Source: Desulfobacterales bacterium
Lineage (GTDB): Bacteria; Desulfobacterota; Desulfobacteria; Desulfobacterales; JAFDCJ01
Length of the DNA: 9,138 bases
Direction: 5' to 3'
NCBI GenBank assembly: GCA_020345785.1
Contig: CP070771.1
Span: 3,022,867-3,032,004 of the forward strand
Shown piece by piece: positions 1 to 6,029 of this stretch. Numbering within the stretch: position 1 is the first letter of the stretch; every line of letters starts with the position of its first letter. The position numbers and the translations under genes are program-made. The notes under the pieces are model-generated. The model was not told the DNA's origin. It was given only the letters and a program-made list of their open reading frames with translations, and ran no database searches.

Positions 1-1
1 G

Positions 2-155
2 CCTATCTACAAAAGTAAGGTAGATAACATTTTGTCCCCCTCCCTCAATCCCTCCCGCCAGGGGAGGGAAGTCATATTCCTCCCCCTTGACGGGGGATGC
101 CGGGTGGGGGTGAAATTAAAACAATAAATTCCTTACCTTTAATATTGTATATAGG
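2..155. repeat. Imperfect inverted-repeat (MITE-like) element upstream of mnmA
   Basis: Outer arms CCTATCTAC (2-10) and GTATATAGG (147-155) are complementary at 8 of 9 positions. The next arms AAAAGTAAGG (11-20) and CCTTACCTTT (131-140) match at 9 of 10. The inner G/C-rich arms also pair roughly (C-runs at 36-56 against G-runs at 92-110). Each half contains its own hairpin: CCCTCCC/GGGAGGG at 50-56/62-68, and TCCCCC/GGGGGA at 81-86/92-97. The whole can fold as one long branched hairpin. It encodes no protein and looks like a dispersed non-autonomous repeat; copies elsewhere cannot be seen here. It may extend slightly past the left edge. Confidence 0.6.
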
Positions 156-187
156 TCCGATACTTTATTTTGGAATGATAAAATAAA

Positions 188-1273
188 ATGAAAAAAAATA
201 AAATTAAAGTGGCCGTCGGACTGAGTGGTGGCGTGGATTCCTCGGTTGCCGCAGCCTTACTGCTCAAACAGGATTATGAGGTTTGCGGTATCACCATGGA
301 AATTTATGACGGTTCCGTACATCTTGGGGAATCCGCCAAACATGCCTGCTACGGTCCCGGCGAAAAAGAAGATGTTGAATCGGCTGCCGCCATTTGCGAA
401 CAGCTCGAGATTCCGTTCCATTCAATTGATTTGCGGCAAGAATATAAAAATCATGTCATTGATTACTTCCGATGCGAATACCTGGAAGGCAAAACCCCGA
501 ACCCGTGCGTGGTCTGCAACCAGAAACTCAAGTTTGGATTTCTGCTGGAAAAGGCCGCAGAGGCTGGTGTGAATTTTGATTATTTTGCCACCGGCCACTA
601 TGCCCGAATTGTAAAATCGGGTAACCGGTTTTTATTGAAGCGAGCTGTGGATCGCGCAAAAGATCAGACCTATTTTCTTTACGGCCTCACACCGCAGCAA
701 CTGGGGCGCACACTGTTTCCGGTGGGAGATCATACCAAGCAGCAGGTTCGTGAGATGGCGCGCACGTTCGGGCTGAAAACCGCGGATCGCGAAGAAAGCC
801 AGGATTTTATTGACGGCGGAGATTATTCCATTTTGTTTGCTGAAAACGAAATTAATGCCGGGGAAATTGTGGATGAAAAAGGTCAGGTCCTCGGGCAACA
901 TCGGGGGATCATCCATTACACCGTCGGCCAGCGCCGCGGCCTTGGCATCGCTTCCACGCAGCCGCTGTACGTCAGCCGAATCGATGCGGCCAACAACCGC
1001 ATAGTGGTCAGCCATCATGAGCATCGATCAAAAGGTTTGGTGGTTGCCAATTTAAATTTGATTGCCATCGATCATATCGACCGACCACTGGACGTTCAGG
1101 TCAAAATTCGCCTCAGGCACAAAGAGACGGAAGCAACGGTTTATCCACCGGATGGGAATCAAACTCAGATATTATTTAAGAAACCGCAGATGTCGGTGAC
1201 CCCCGGGCAGTCCGCGGTGATTTATACCGGCGATACAGTATTGGGCGGCGGCATTATTAAGGGCGCTCTGTGA
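188..1273 (+). CDS. mnmA: tRNA-specific 2-thiouridylase MnmA, variant second active-site motif
   Basis: This cytoplasmic enzyme adenylates and thiolates U34 of Lys, Glu and Gln tRNAs, taking sulfur from a cysteine desulfurase relay. At 361 aa it is full length for the family. The N-terminal PP-loop SGGVDSS is at residues 13-19, NPCVVCN with the first catalytic cysteine (Cys110) at 105-111, TGHYAR at 135-140, KDQTYFLYGL at 158-167, and GQRRGLGI opens the C-terminal barrel at 247-254. Most homologues have a second catalytic Cys in an ESQDICFI or DSTGICFI type motif. Here residues 203-208 read ESQDFI, as if the two residues Ile-Cys were absent, with the frame intact. Extra cysteines occur at 54 (ACYGP) and 107. 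The start ATG has only a weak GGA about 13 nt upstream. No cysteine-desulfurase gene is visible nearby. The family call is secure; activity by the usual two-cysteine mechanism is uncertain. Confidence 0.93.
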   Translation: MKKNKIKVAVGLSGGVDSSVAAALLLKQDYEVCGITMEIYDGSVHLGESAKHACYGPGEKEDVESAAAICEQLEIPFHSIDLRQEYKNHVIDYFRCEYLEGKTPNPCVVCNQKLKFGFLLEKAAEAGVNFDYFATGHYARIVKSGNRFLLKRAVDRAKDQTYFLYGLTPQQLGRTLFPVGDHTKQQVREMARTFGLKTADREESQDFIDGGDYSILFAENEINAGEIVDEKGQVLGQHRGIIHYTVGQRRGLGIASTQPLYVSRIDAANNRIVVSHHEHRSKGLVVANLNLIAIDHIDRPLDVQVKIRLRHKETEATVYPPDGNQTQILFKKPQMSVTPGQSAVIYTGDTVLGGGIIKGAL

Positions 1274-1543
1274 CTCAATTGATTCGGGTGCAGCCGTCTT
1301 ATTTTTGGCTAAATTAGTGAAAATTGATCCCAAAAACTTTGTTCCAAACACTGAAGTTATGCGTTTTAAGCATACCACACCTTGGATTTGAATTAATTTT
1401 CTTGCAGAATTAGCAACTGCCTTGATTTTTATGCCGGCCTTTATGGGGGAAACTGTTTGGCATGGGCTTCAATCCTGAATGAAGCATTGCCATTTTGCAA
1501 ATTTGAACTTAATTTCAAATAATCAAATAGGGAACACAATCTT
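1274..1543. other. Spacer between mnmA and IMPase-like gene
   Basis: AT-rich and without a convincing ORF. I see no clear terminator after mnmA; AGCC...GGCT near 1297-1315 is too short with too long a loop. A 7-bp inverted repeat ATTTGAA/TTCAAAT (1501-1507/1514-1520) lies 23 nt before the next start codon. A weak promoter-like pair TTGCCA (1487-1492) and TAATTT (1510-1515), 17 nt apart, overlaps it. Confidence 0.4.
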
Positions 1544-2401
1544 ATGGATTGGGCGGCATTTAAAACAAATTACGAAGTTAAGAACCCGGAACTCCGTTTT
1601 ATTGAGGTTTTCCGCCTAGCCGCATTGCAGGTGGGATGTGCCGCCACCCGCCTCCAGAAAGATGTTTCTTTAGGGGAAAAACCCGGCCATTCTTCACCCG
1701 AAGGATCCGCTTTGACCGCCGTGGATCTCGCTGCCCAGGACGTTATCCTGCATCTGCTGCACGCCGCCTTGCCCGGGGTTGCGGTCGATGCCGAAGAGAA
1801 TACCGACACGCTCCGATTGTTTCCAAAGGCAGACAAGGACCTGCCGCTGGTGGTTGTCGATCCAATTGACGGCACATTAAATTACGCTCGCGGTTCGAAA
1901 GACTACGCCGTTATGGGTGCGTTTGTCCAAGACGGCGTCTATACTGCTGCTGTAGTGAATTTTCCTGCCCGGCAGCAGCTATTCTGGGCACAACGGGGCC
2001 GGGGTTGCTGGCAGCAAACGGCCAATAATCATACCAGCCAGGTTCACCTCGACGCTGCGCCATCAAGGGTGCATGTCACCTCTCATTTTCCCGAATCCTG
2101 GAAGTCAAAACTGTCAGAAATCGGATATCAGGTGCAAGTTTCGCGCTGTTCGGCCGTTGACGCCTCAGCGCCTGTCAACGGCCGGGCGGCGGCAGCGATA
2201 TCTTTGGGCAAATTAGGTCGCCGCCGGGCCATCGGCATGCTTCTCACGCTTGAAGCTGGCGGTGTAGTAAAAATCAATGGCCGGGATTGGCAGGCAGAAG
2301 ATCCCCTGCATCTATCAGATCGCCGAGGCCCAATTGTGGTAGCCGATTCCGAGCAAACGGCTGCACGGATATTAAGTGCTTTAAAAAAAGAAAGGTTATA
2401 G
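1544..2401 (+). CDS. Inositol monophosphatase superfamily protein (SuhB/CysQ-like), altered metal site
   Basis: Members of this fold are Mg2+-dependent cytoplasmic phosphatases acting on inositol phosphates, 3'-phosphoadenosine 5'-phosphate or sugar phosphates. At 285 aa it has family length. The motifs appear in order: TAVD at 58-61, DAEE at 82-85 (metal-ligand Glu84), VDPIDGT at 105-111 (Asp106, Asp109, Thr111), a VDASAPVNGRAAA segment around 205-217, and EAGG at 237-240. The family's C-terminal WD motif, whose Asp binds metal ten residues before EAGG, reads Arg226-Arg227 here, within GRRRAIGM. Either this is a divergent enzyme with two-metal chemistry changed, or it has lost activity. Substrate cannot be assigned. 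The ATG is preceded by AGGGA at 1529-1533, ten nt away. The gene ends 7 bp from the convergent rubrerythrin gene. Confidence 0.85.
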   Translation: MDWAAFKTNYEVKNPELRFIEVFRLAALQVGCAATRLQKDVSLGEKPGHSSPEGSALTAVDLAAQDVILHLLHAALPGVAVDAEENTDTLRLFPKADKDLPLVVVDPIDGTLNYARGSKDYAVMGAFVQDGVYTAAVVNFPARQQLFWAQRGRGCWQQTANNHTSQVHLDAAPSRVHVTSHFPESWKSKLSEIGYQVQVSRCSAVDASAPVNGRAAAAISLGKLGRRRAIGMLLTLEAGGVVKINGRDWQAEDPLHLSDRRGPIVVADSEQTAARILSALKKERL

Positions 2402-2408
2402 AAATGGG

Positions 2409-2906
2409 TTATACTTTTTTAAATTTTTCTTTGATCGCCCCGCAAACCGGGCAGCGTTCCGGCGCTTCATCTTCGGCGATGTAACCGCAAACCTGACATA
2501 CGTGGTAGTTTGTCTCGCGATCGGTGATCATGTCGTTGAGAGCTTTTTTGTACAGCTCGGCATGACGGCTTTCGACATCCCGTGCGTGGGAAAAGGCCTT
2601 TAATGCAGCTTCCTGGCCTTCTTCAGCGGCCTCTTTAATCAGCCTGGGATATTCTTCGGCATTGGCTTTGATTTCGTTTTCGAAAGCTGTCTGAAGGTTT
2701 TCTTCGGTGGATCCGATTTTACCCCGCATCAGCATGAGGAATCTGCGCGAATGGACCGACTCTGCATCGGAGACCGCACGAAACAGGCGCGCGATCTGGG
2801 TGAAGCCATCCATCTCGGCTTTTTTGGCGAAGACCTCGTTGCGTGCGGCGGCCTTGGATTCGGCGCCAAAAGCATAGGAAAGGTTTTTCTCGGTCTTTTT
2901 AGACAT
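2409..2906 (-). CDS. Rubrerythrin (diiron ferritin-like domain plus C-terminal rubredoxin-like domain)
   Basis: Rubrerythrins are cytoplasmic peroxidases that reduce H2O2 in anaerobes, passing electrons from a rubredoxin-type Fe(Cys)4 centre to a diiron site. Using the ATG at 2906 the protein is 165 aa. The four-helix domain shows Glu16, Glu49-x-x-His52, Glu78 and Glu112-x-x-His115. The rubredoxin-like site has CQVC (137-140) and CPVC (152-155). The position of the second Glu in the helix-C ExxE pair of classical rubrerythrin is Ala81. An upstream in-frame GTG at 2918 would add MSEP, but it overlaps the Shine-Dalgarno AGGAGG (2923-2918), so the ATG 11 nt downstream is the better start. A good sigma70-type promoter precedes it. 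The product is shorter than the roughly 190-aa classical protein but typical of many anaerobe versions. It is transcribed alone and convergently with the IMPase-like gene. Confidence 0.93.
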   Translation of the reverse strand: MSKKTEKNLSYAFGAESKAAARNEVFAKKAEMDGFTQIARLFRAVSDAESVHSRRFLMLMRGKIGSTEENLQTAFENEIKANAEEYPRLIKEAAEEGQEAALKAFSHARDVESRHAELYKKALNDMITDRETNYHVCQVCGYIAEDEAPERCPVCGAIKEKFKKV

Positions 2907-2915
2907 AGGCTCGGA

Positions 2916-2923
2916 CACCTCCT
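2916..2923 (-). promoter_or_regulatory. Shine-Dalgarno for rubrerythrin
   Basis: On the minus strand AGGAGGTG ends 9 nt before the ATG at 2906; the AGGAGG core is 11 nt away. An in-frame GTG at 2918 lies partly inside this motif, which argues against that GTG as the start. Confidence 0.75.
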
Positions 2924-2938
2924 TTTTTATTCGAAGGC

Positions 2939-2967
2939 AATATAGGAAAAATTATCTGCCCGGTCAA
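2939..2967 (-). promoter_or_regulatory. Sigma70-like promoter of rubrerythrin gene
   Basis: On the minus strand TTGACC (2967-2962) and TATATT (2944-2939) are separated by exactly 17 nt, five of six consensus matches each. It would start transcription near 2932 and give a leader of about 25 nt carrying the Shine-Dalgarno. Confidence 0.7.
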
Positions 2968-2971
2968 GTAT

Positions 2972-3090
2972 CTCCATTCATATGCCACCGGCACTGTTTA
3001 CGTTTGGACCACCATAAAATACTCCCACTGTAAAAGTAAAACCTTTTCAATTCTCACCGCGCGATAGAGCGGGATGGTTTATGAATGGAG
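2972..3090. repeat. 11-bp inverted repeat upstream of rubrerythrin promoter
   Basis: CTCCATTCATA (2972-2982) and TATGAATGGAG (3080-3090) are perfect inverted copies 97 nt apart. The inner copy sits only a few nt upstream of the rubrerythrin -35 box. This is compatible with paired protein-binding half-sites or with chance. Confidence 0.4.
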
Positions 3091-3179
3091 TTGGACGGCT
3101 GCATCAGGGTTCCGTCATTTAAAGAAGCAATCGACTGAATTTGCGAAAATCACCTCCTAAATGAAAATCATGAAAAATC

Positions 3180-3224
3180 CAAGCACCATTTGGAATTTGG
3201 TGCTTGAGATTTGAAATTTTTTTT
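3180..3224. terminator. Perfect 9-bp hairpin with flanking T-tracts, possible terminator or repeat remnant
   Basis: CAAGCACCA (3180-3188) pairs perfectly with TGGTGCTTG (3198-3206) around a 9-nt loop. On the plus strand eight T follow at 3217-3224, ten nt past the stem. On the minus strand five T (3177-3173) follow two nt past the stem. No gene ends here in either direction, so a degenerate intergenic repeat is about as likely as a terminator. Confidence 0.45.
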
Positions 3225-3335
3225 CTGATAAAACCTTACTCATGCCACTATTTTAGAATTTACTTTGACGCCACTCTGGACGACTGTATGTCGTTGGTTG
3301 CAATAATGCAGATTTGACCTTAAAGTTTGACAAAA

Positions 3336-3340
3336 GGAAG
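3336..3340 (+). promoter_or_regulatory. Ribosome-binding site fixing the DUF3500 start
   Basis: GGAAG lies 7 nt before the ATG at 3348. An alternative in-frame TTG at 3327 lies upstream of this site and would place it inside the gene, so ATG 3348 is preferred. Confidence 0.65.
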
Positions 3341-3347
3341 ACTCGAT

Positions 3348-4370
3348 ATGATTGATCACACTCACCAGCAGCCGACTCCCCCCTGGATTCCACCTTTATC
3401 TGAAACCGCCGAAGTTATGAAAAAGGCCTGCGCCAGATTTCTTGATTCGCTGACACCGGAGCTGCGAAAAAGGGCTCATTTCAATTTTGAATCGCCGGAA
3501 CGCCGGCGCTGGCATTACGTTCCGCGGGAAATGTTCGATCGCAAAGGCGTCAGTTTAAAAGAGATGAATTACCGGCAGCACAAGGCGGCTTTCGAACTGC
3601 TGGCAAGCGGCCTCAGCCATACGGGTTATGAAAAAGTCACGGCAATTATGGATCTGGAAAAAACGCTGGCGGAAATCGAAAGATCATTAAGAGTTTCGCG
3701 GCTGGTAAGGGATCCGCAGCTTTATTATCTTAGTACGTTCGGTGACCCGACAATAAAAAAACCCTGGGGCTGGCGCGCCGAAGGCCATCATATCTCATTG
3801 AATTTTACGATGGCCGGCAGCGAATGGATCGCTCCCAATCCCTTATTCCTGGGTGCAAATCCGGCAGAGGTGCAATCCGGTTCTCAAAAAGGCCTCCGCA
3901 TCTTGGCCAAAGAAGAAGATCTGGCCCGCCGTCTGCTGGCCGCTTTAAACGCCGGTCAAAAGCGATATGCGATTATCAGCCCAGCCGCACCGCCGGATAT
4001 TCTTACGCGCGCAGTATCAAAGGTCGAGTTCGCCGGAGCCGAAGGATTAGCCGCCGAATCCATGGCGCCTGAACAGCGGGAGTTCCTGGCCCGGCTTATT
4101 CACGTCTACATCGATCGATTGCCGCATGAACTGTCGGCCATCGAGCTAAAAAAGCTGAAAGAGGCCGGTTTGGAGGCAGTCCACTTTGCGTGGGCCGGCC
4201 CGGAAGAACGCGGCAAGCCTCATTATTACCGCCTCCATGGCCCGTTTTTCTTTGTAGAATATGACAATACCCAAAACAACGCCAACCATATCCACACCGT
4301 TTGGCGCAACCTGAAAGATGATTTCGGCGAAGACCTGCTCAACGCACATTATCAAAAAGAACATCAGTGA
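3348..4370 (+). CDS. DUF3500 family protein of unknown function
   Basis: With the ATG at 3348 the protein is 340 aa. I recognise the DUF3500 pattern along nearly its whole length: HFNFESPERRRWHYVP (44-59), the DPQLYYLSTFG stretch (122-132), GWRAEGHHISLN (141-152), FLGANPAEV (167-175), VHFAWAG (278-284) and EYDNTQNNANHIHTVWR near the C-terminus (304-320). The conserved segments are rich in His, Arg, Trp and acidic residues, which would suit a metal or substrate pocket, but no biochemical function is known to me and none is assigned. No signal peptide or membrane segment is visible; the N-terminus is Pro- and His-rich. The gene starts a same-strand series with two hydrolases and another unknown, but over 400 bp separates it from the next gene. 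Confidence 0.85.
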   Translation: MIDHTHQQPTPPWIPPLSETAEVMKKACARFLDSLTPELRKRAHFNFESPERRRWHYVPREMFDRKGVSLKEMNYRQHKAAFELLASGLSHTGYEKVTAIMDLEKTLAEIERSLRVSRLVRDPQLYYLSTFGDPTIKKPWGWRAEGHHISLNFTMAGSEWIAPNPLFLGANPAEVQSGSQKGLRILAKEEDLARRLLAALNAGQKRYAIISPAAPPDILTRAVSKVEFAGAEGLAAESMAPEQREFLARLIHVYIDRLPHELSAIELKKLKEAGLEAVHFAWAGPEERGKPHYYRLHGPFFFVEYDNTQNNANHIHTVWRNLKDDFGEDLLNAHYQKEHQ

Positions 4371-4457
4371 AAACTGATGATCTTTTGACGAAGGTCTTCT
4401 TTATTGGCTATGATTCAAAAGCTTATCTCTGTTGGGCAGGGTCAAAAACTAATATAC

Positions 4458-4485
4458 TTGACAAAATCGGTGCATACATTATGTT
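4458..4485 (+). promoter_or_regulatory. Candidate sigma70 promoter for the 4781 gene
   Basis: A perfect -35 TTGACA (4458-4463) is followed after 16 nt by TATGTT (4480-4485), four of six -10 matches. If used it would give a leader of roughly 290 nt before the GTG at 4781. Confidence 0.5.
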
Positions 4486-4557
4486 ACATTTATCGTAAAA
4501 TTTCAGTCATACAAACCGAAGGCATCTAAAAGGAAAAGGAATTTTAAGTTTCTTTTT

Positions 4558-4612
4558 GTCACGAGCTATCCAAACGTGAAGAAATATAGTTGATTTTACG
4601 TGGCTCGGTGAC
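4558..4612 (+). repeat. Bulged inverted repeat in the leader
   Basis: GTCACGAGC (4558-4566) pairs with GCTCGGTGAC (4603-4612) with a single bulged G, closing a 36-nt loop. Short ACGT elements occur in both inner flanks. It could fold as RNA in the leader; no known RNA family is recognised. Confidence 0.4.
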
Positions 4613-4697
4613 TTGGTAGCGGGACTAATGCGACTAAACCAGCAGCTGACTGCGTTCGTGTGATCTATATTTTGCCCCTTGCTCTCTTGCCAGCTCG

Positions 4698-4714
4698 ATT
4701 AGAATTTTTCTAAT
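4698..4714. repeat. AT-rich 7-bp palindrome
   Basis: ATTAGAA (4698-4704) and TTCTAAT (4708-4714) are perfect inverted copies around TTT. It resembles a small operator or weak hairpin about 65 nt before the start of the 4781 gene. Confidence 0.4.
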
Positions 4715-4780
4715 TGCTCATCACTCATCATCACTGTTCTGGAGCCTCACACGCCAAGCTGCCGTCAGAGGATACCTACC

Positions 4781-5809
4781 GTGCTTGAAATGGTGATCGA
4801 AAACCATGCCATTCGCTTCGGCCCGCGTTGCGCCGTATCTTTTCAACGAACCCTGCGCATTCCCGACGACGGCCGCACCTATCCCTTGCCGCCGGGCCTC
4901 GGTGCTTTCCGGATTCACCGGGTGGATGACTATAAAGACAATTTACCGCAGGAATGGCAAAAAGAGGGCAGCGCTTTCATCACCATGTATCAGCGCGAAG
5001 CGTTGTGGATTGGCTTCAGAGGCGCCGCCTGGAAACCGAATGCCGTCAAGATTGAAATCGGCGGTATCAACGCCGTTTCCGGAAGAAAATTCAAAGAAGG
5101 CCTGAGCAATGAACCGCAGGACTACGTGGTGATTCCGGATCAGCCGTGGCTGGACGGCATCAACACCGGTCCCGGCAAAGTGCGGCAGTTTGTCGCAATG
5201 GCTCTGGGACTCGGCTACACCGTTGAAGCTGCCTTGAGCGGCGAGGAGAAGCACGGCGGGATGCGGATAACCGTCTATGAACCGAGACCGGGCAGGTTCC
5301 CGGACACTCCACCACTTGAACCGGCGGCAGGGCCCCAAAAATTGGCAATGCCCTTTGCAAAAAAAGCCTCCGAGCCGGGTATGGGGCTTGGCGCCGGAGG
5401 GGCCATGAAACAGAAAATCTATCCTGATGCCCATGGCATAGATGTTTGGGATCAGACCAACTACGGCAGTCTAACGGTTCATATTCTAAACAGCGACCAA
5501 TATCGAATGGTCACCGGTGAAGATCCACCGCCGACGCCGATTGACGCGGCGACTTACAGCCAACATAATCTTCCCTGGTTTGAGCTTTATGACGAGGAAA
5601 AACAAGACGTGGCGCCTTCAGAACAACTCGCCGGAGCAAAAACCATCGCAGAGCGGGATCAGGAACAGGGCATTGAATCAGATAGCGGTGAAGACATTCG
5701 CATCGAAGAAACTCAGATAAAAAAACTGGGTAAATCGGGGCCCCCAGGTGACAAATCCATCACGAAAACACGAAAGATCGGAAACACGAAAAAAAGACAC
5801 GATAAATAA
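4781..5809 (+). CDS. Conserved protein of unknown function with degenerate charged tail
   Basis: 342 aa. The sequence has the look of a conserved family (strong Gly/Pro/Trp motifs), but I cannot name a characterised domain. Conserved-looking blocks are YPLPPGLGAFRIHRVDDY (34-51), MYQREALWIGF (69-79), PQDYVVIPDQPWLDGIN (112-128), RQFVAMALGLGYTVE (135-149), GMGLGAGGAMKQKIYPD (200-216) and NLPWFELYDEE (263-273). No signal peptide or membrane helix is seen, so a cytoplasmic soluble protein is likely. The start GTG follows AGAGGA by 8 nt; ATG at 4790 is an alternative. The C-terminus from about residue 290 is low-complexity and charged, and its last 17 residues come from a degenerate CACGAAA repeat array (5761-5804). 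This suggests that the original stop was lost and the frame now reads into repeat DNA. Confidence 0.75.
   Translation: MLEMVIENHAIRFGPRCAVSFQRTLRIPDDGRTYPLPPGLGAFRIHRVDDYKDNLPQEWQKEGSAFITMYQREALWIGFRGAAWKPNAVKIEIGGINAVSGRKFKEGLSNEPQDYVVIPDQPWLDGINTGPGKVRQFVAMALGLGYTVEAALSGEEKHGGMRITVYEPRPGRFPDTPPLEPAAGPQKLAMPFAKKASEPGMGLGAGGAMKQKIYPDAHGIDVWDQTNYGSLTVHILNSDQYRMVTGEDPPPTPIDAATYSQHNLPWFELYDEEKQDVAPSEQLAGAKTIAERDQEQGIESDSGEDIRIEETQIKKLGKSGPPGDKSITKTRKIGNTKKRHDK
5761..5804. repeat. Degenerate CACGAAA repeats inside the 3' end of the gene
   Basis: CACGAAA occurs at 5761-5767, 5769-5775 and 5785-5791, and CACGATA at 5798-5804. The spacing is irregular (8, 16 and 13 nt). The block runs to the stop codon of the 4781 gene and encodes its basic Lys/Thr/Arg tail. 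Confidence 0.6.
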
Positions 5810-5819
5810 TGAACCGGTT

Positions 5820-5910
5820 ATACACAGCGTCATAATTAATTGCGTATTCGACTTTTGGATCGTTGATTTCAATTTAACGTAGATTATCAAAAATGCAAAA
5901 CGCTGTGTAT
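5820..5910. repeat. Perfect 11-bp inverted repeat bounding a 91-bp spacer element
   Basis: ATACACAGCGT (5820-5830) and ACGCTGTGTAT (5900-5910) are exact inverted copies enclosing 69 AT-rich nt. No T-tract follows, so it is a poor intrinsic terminator. The arrangement suits a small non-autonomous repeat or a long-range RNA stem. No target-site duplication is evident. Confidence 0.5.
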
Positions 5911-5960
5911 GGATGCGCAAGGATTTATTTCGTTCTGAATATTTAAGATAGAATTCCTCA

Positions 5961-6007
5961 ATTTTAGCTCATTTTAGTCATTTTAAATTTTAGTTCATTT
6001 CTAACTC
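5961..6007. repeat. Degenerate AT-rich ATTTTAG repeats
   Basis: ATTTTAG occurs at 5961, 5971 and 5987, with a related ATTTTAA at 5980, several followed by a TC-containing spacer. They form an irregular 7-16 nt pattern upstream of the metalloprotease gene. This could be an upstream AT-rich promoter element or simple low-complexity drift. Confidence 0.4.
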
Positions 6008-6029
6008 TAAAAAATACAACTCAATTAAC

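Larger units (their letters stand above)
2924..3347. other. Divergent intergenic region between rubrerythrin and DUF3500 genes
   Basis: No protein gene is supported. It holds the rubrerythrin promoter, an 11-bp inverted repeat (2972-2982/3080-3090), a hairpin at 3180-3206, a second AGGAGGTG on the minus strand (3158-3151) with only a 12-codon frame after it, and the DUF3500 ribosome-binding site. A weak plus-strand promoter-like pair TTGCAA/TAAAGT with a 17-nt spacer lies near 3298-3326. Confidence 0.5.
4371..4780. other. Long intergenic region and presumed leader of the 4781 gene
   Basis: No protein gene over 12 codons is supported. It contains a promoter-like site (4458-4485), a bulged inverted repeat (4558-4612), a GCAG/CTGC mini-hairpin near 4641-4652, a 7-bp perfect palindrome (4698-4714) and an AGAGGA ribosome-binding site (4767-4772). 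An 11-codon frame, ATG 4628 to TGA 4661, lacks a good Shine-Dalgarno. I see no match to a riboswitch class I know. Confidence 0.5.

Noticed and set aside
35..114. G/C-rich repeats considered as a CRISPR fragment
   Set aside because: There are only two inverted, not direct, units, with no regular spacers and no cas genes.
3123..3158. Possible small minus-strand gene behind AGGAGGTG at 3158-3151
   Set aside because: The frame after this Shine-Dalgarno-like site stops after 12 codons, and the only start (GTG) overlaps the site itself.
4558..4660. Leader considered as a known riboswitch or tRNA
   Set aside because: No cloverleaf, T-loop or conserved riboswitch core could be found; only short imperfect stems.
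4943..5434. Minus-strand open frame of 163 codons
   Set aside because: It is antisense to the conserved-looking core of the 4781 gene, has no ribosome-binding site and no recognisable domain.
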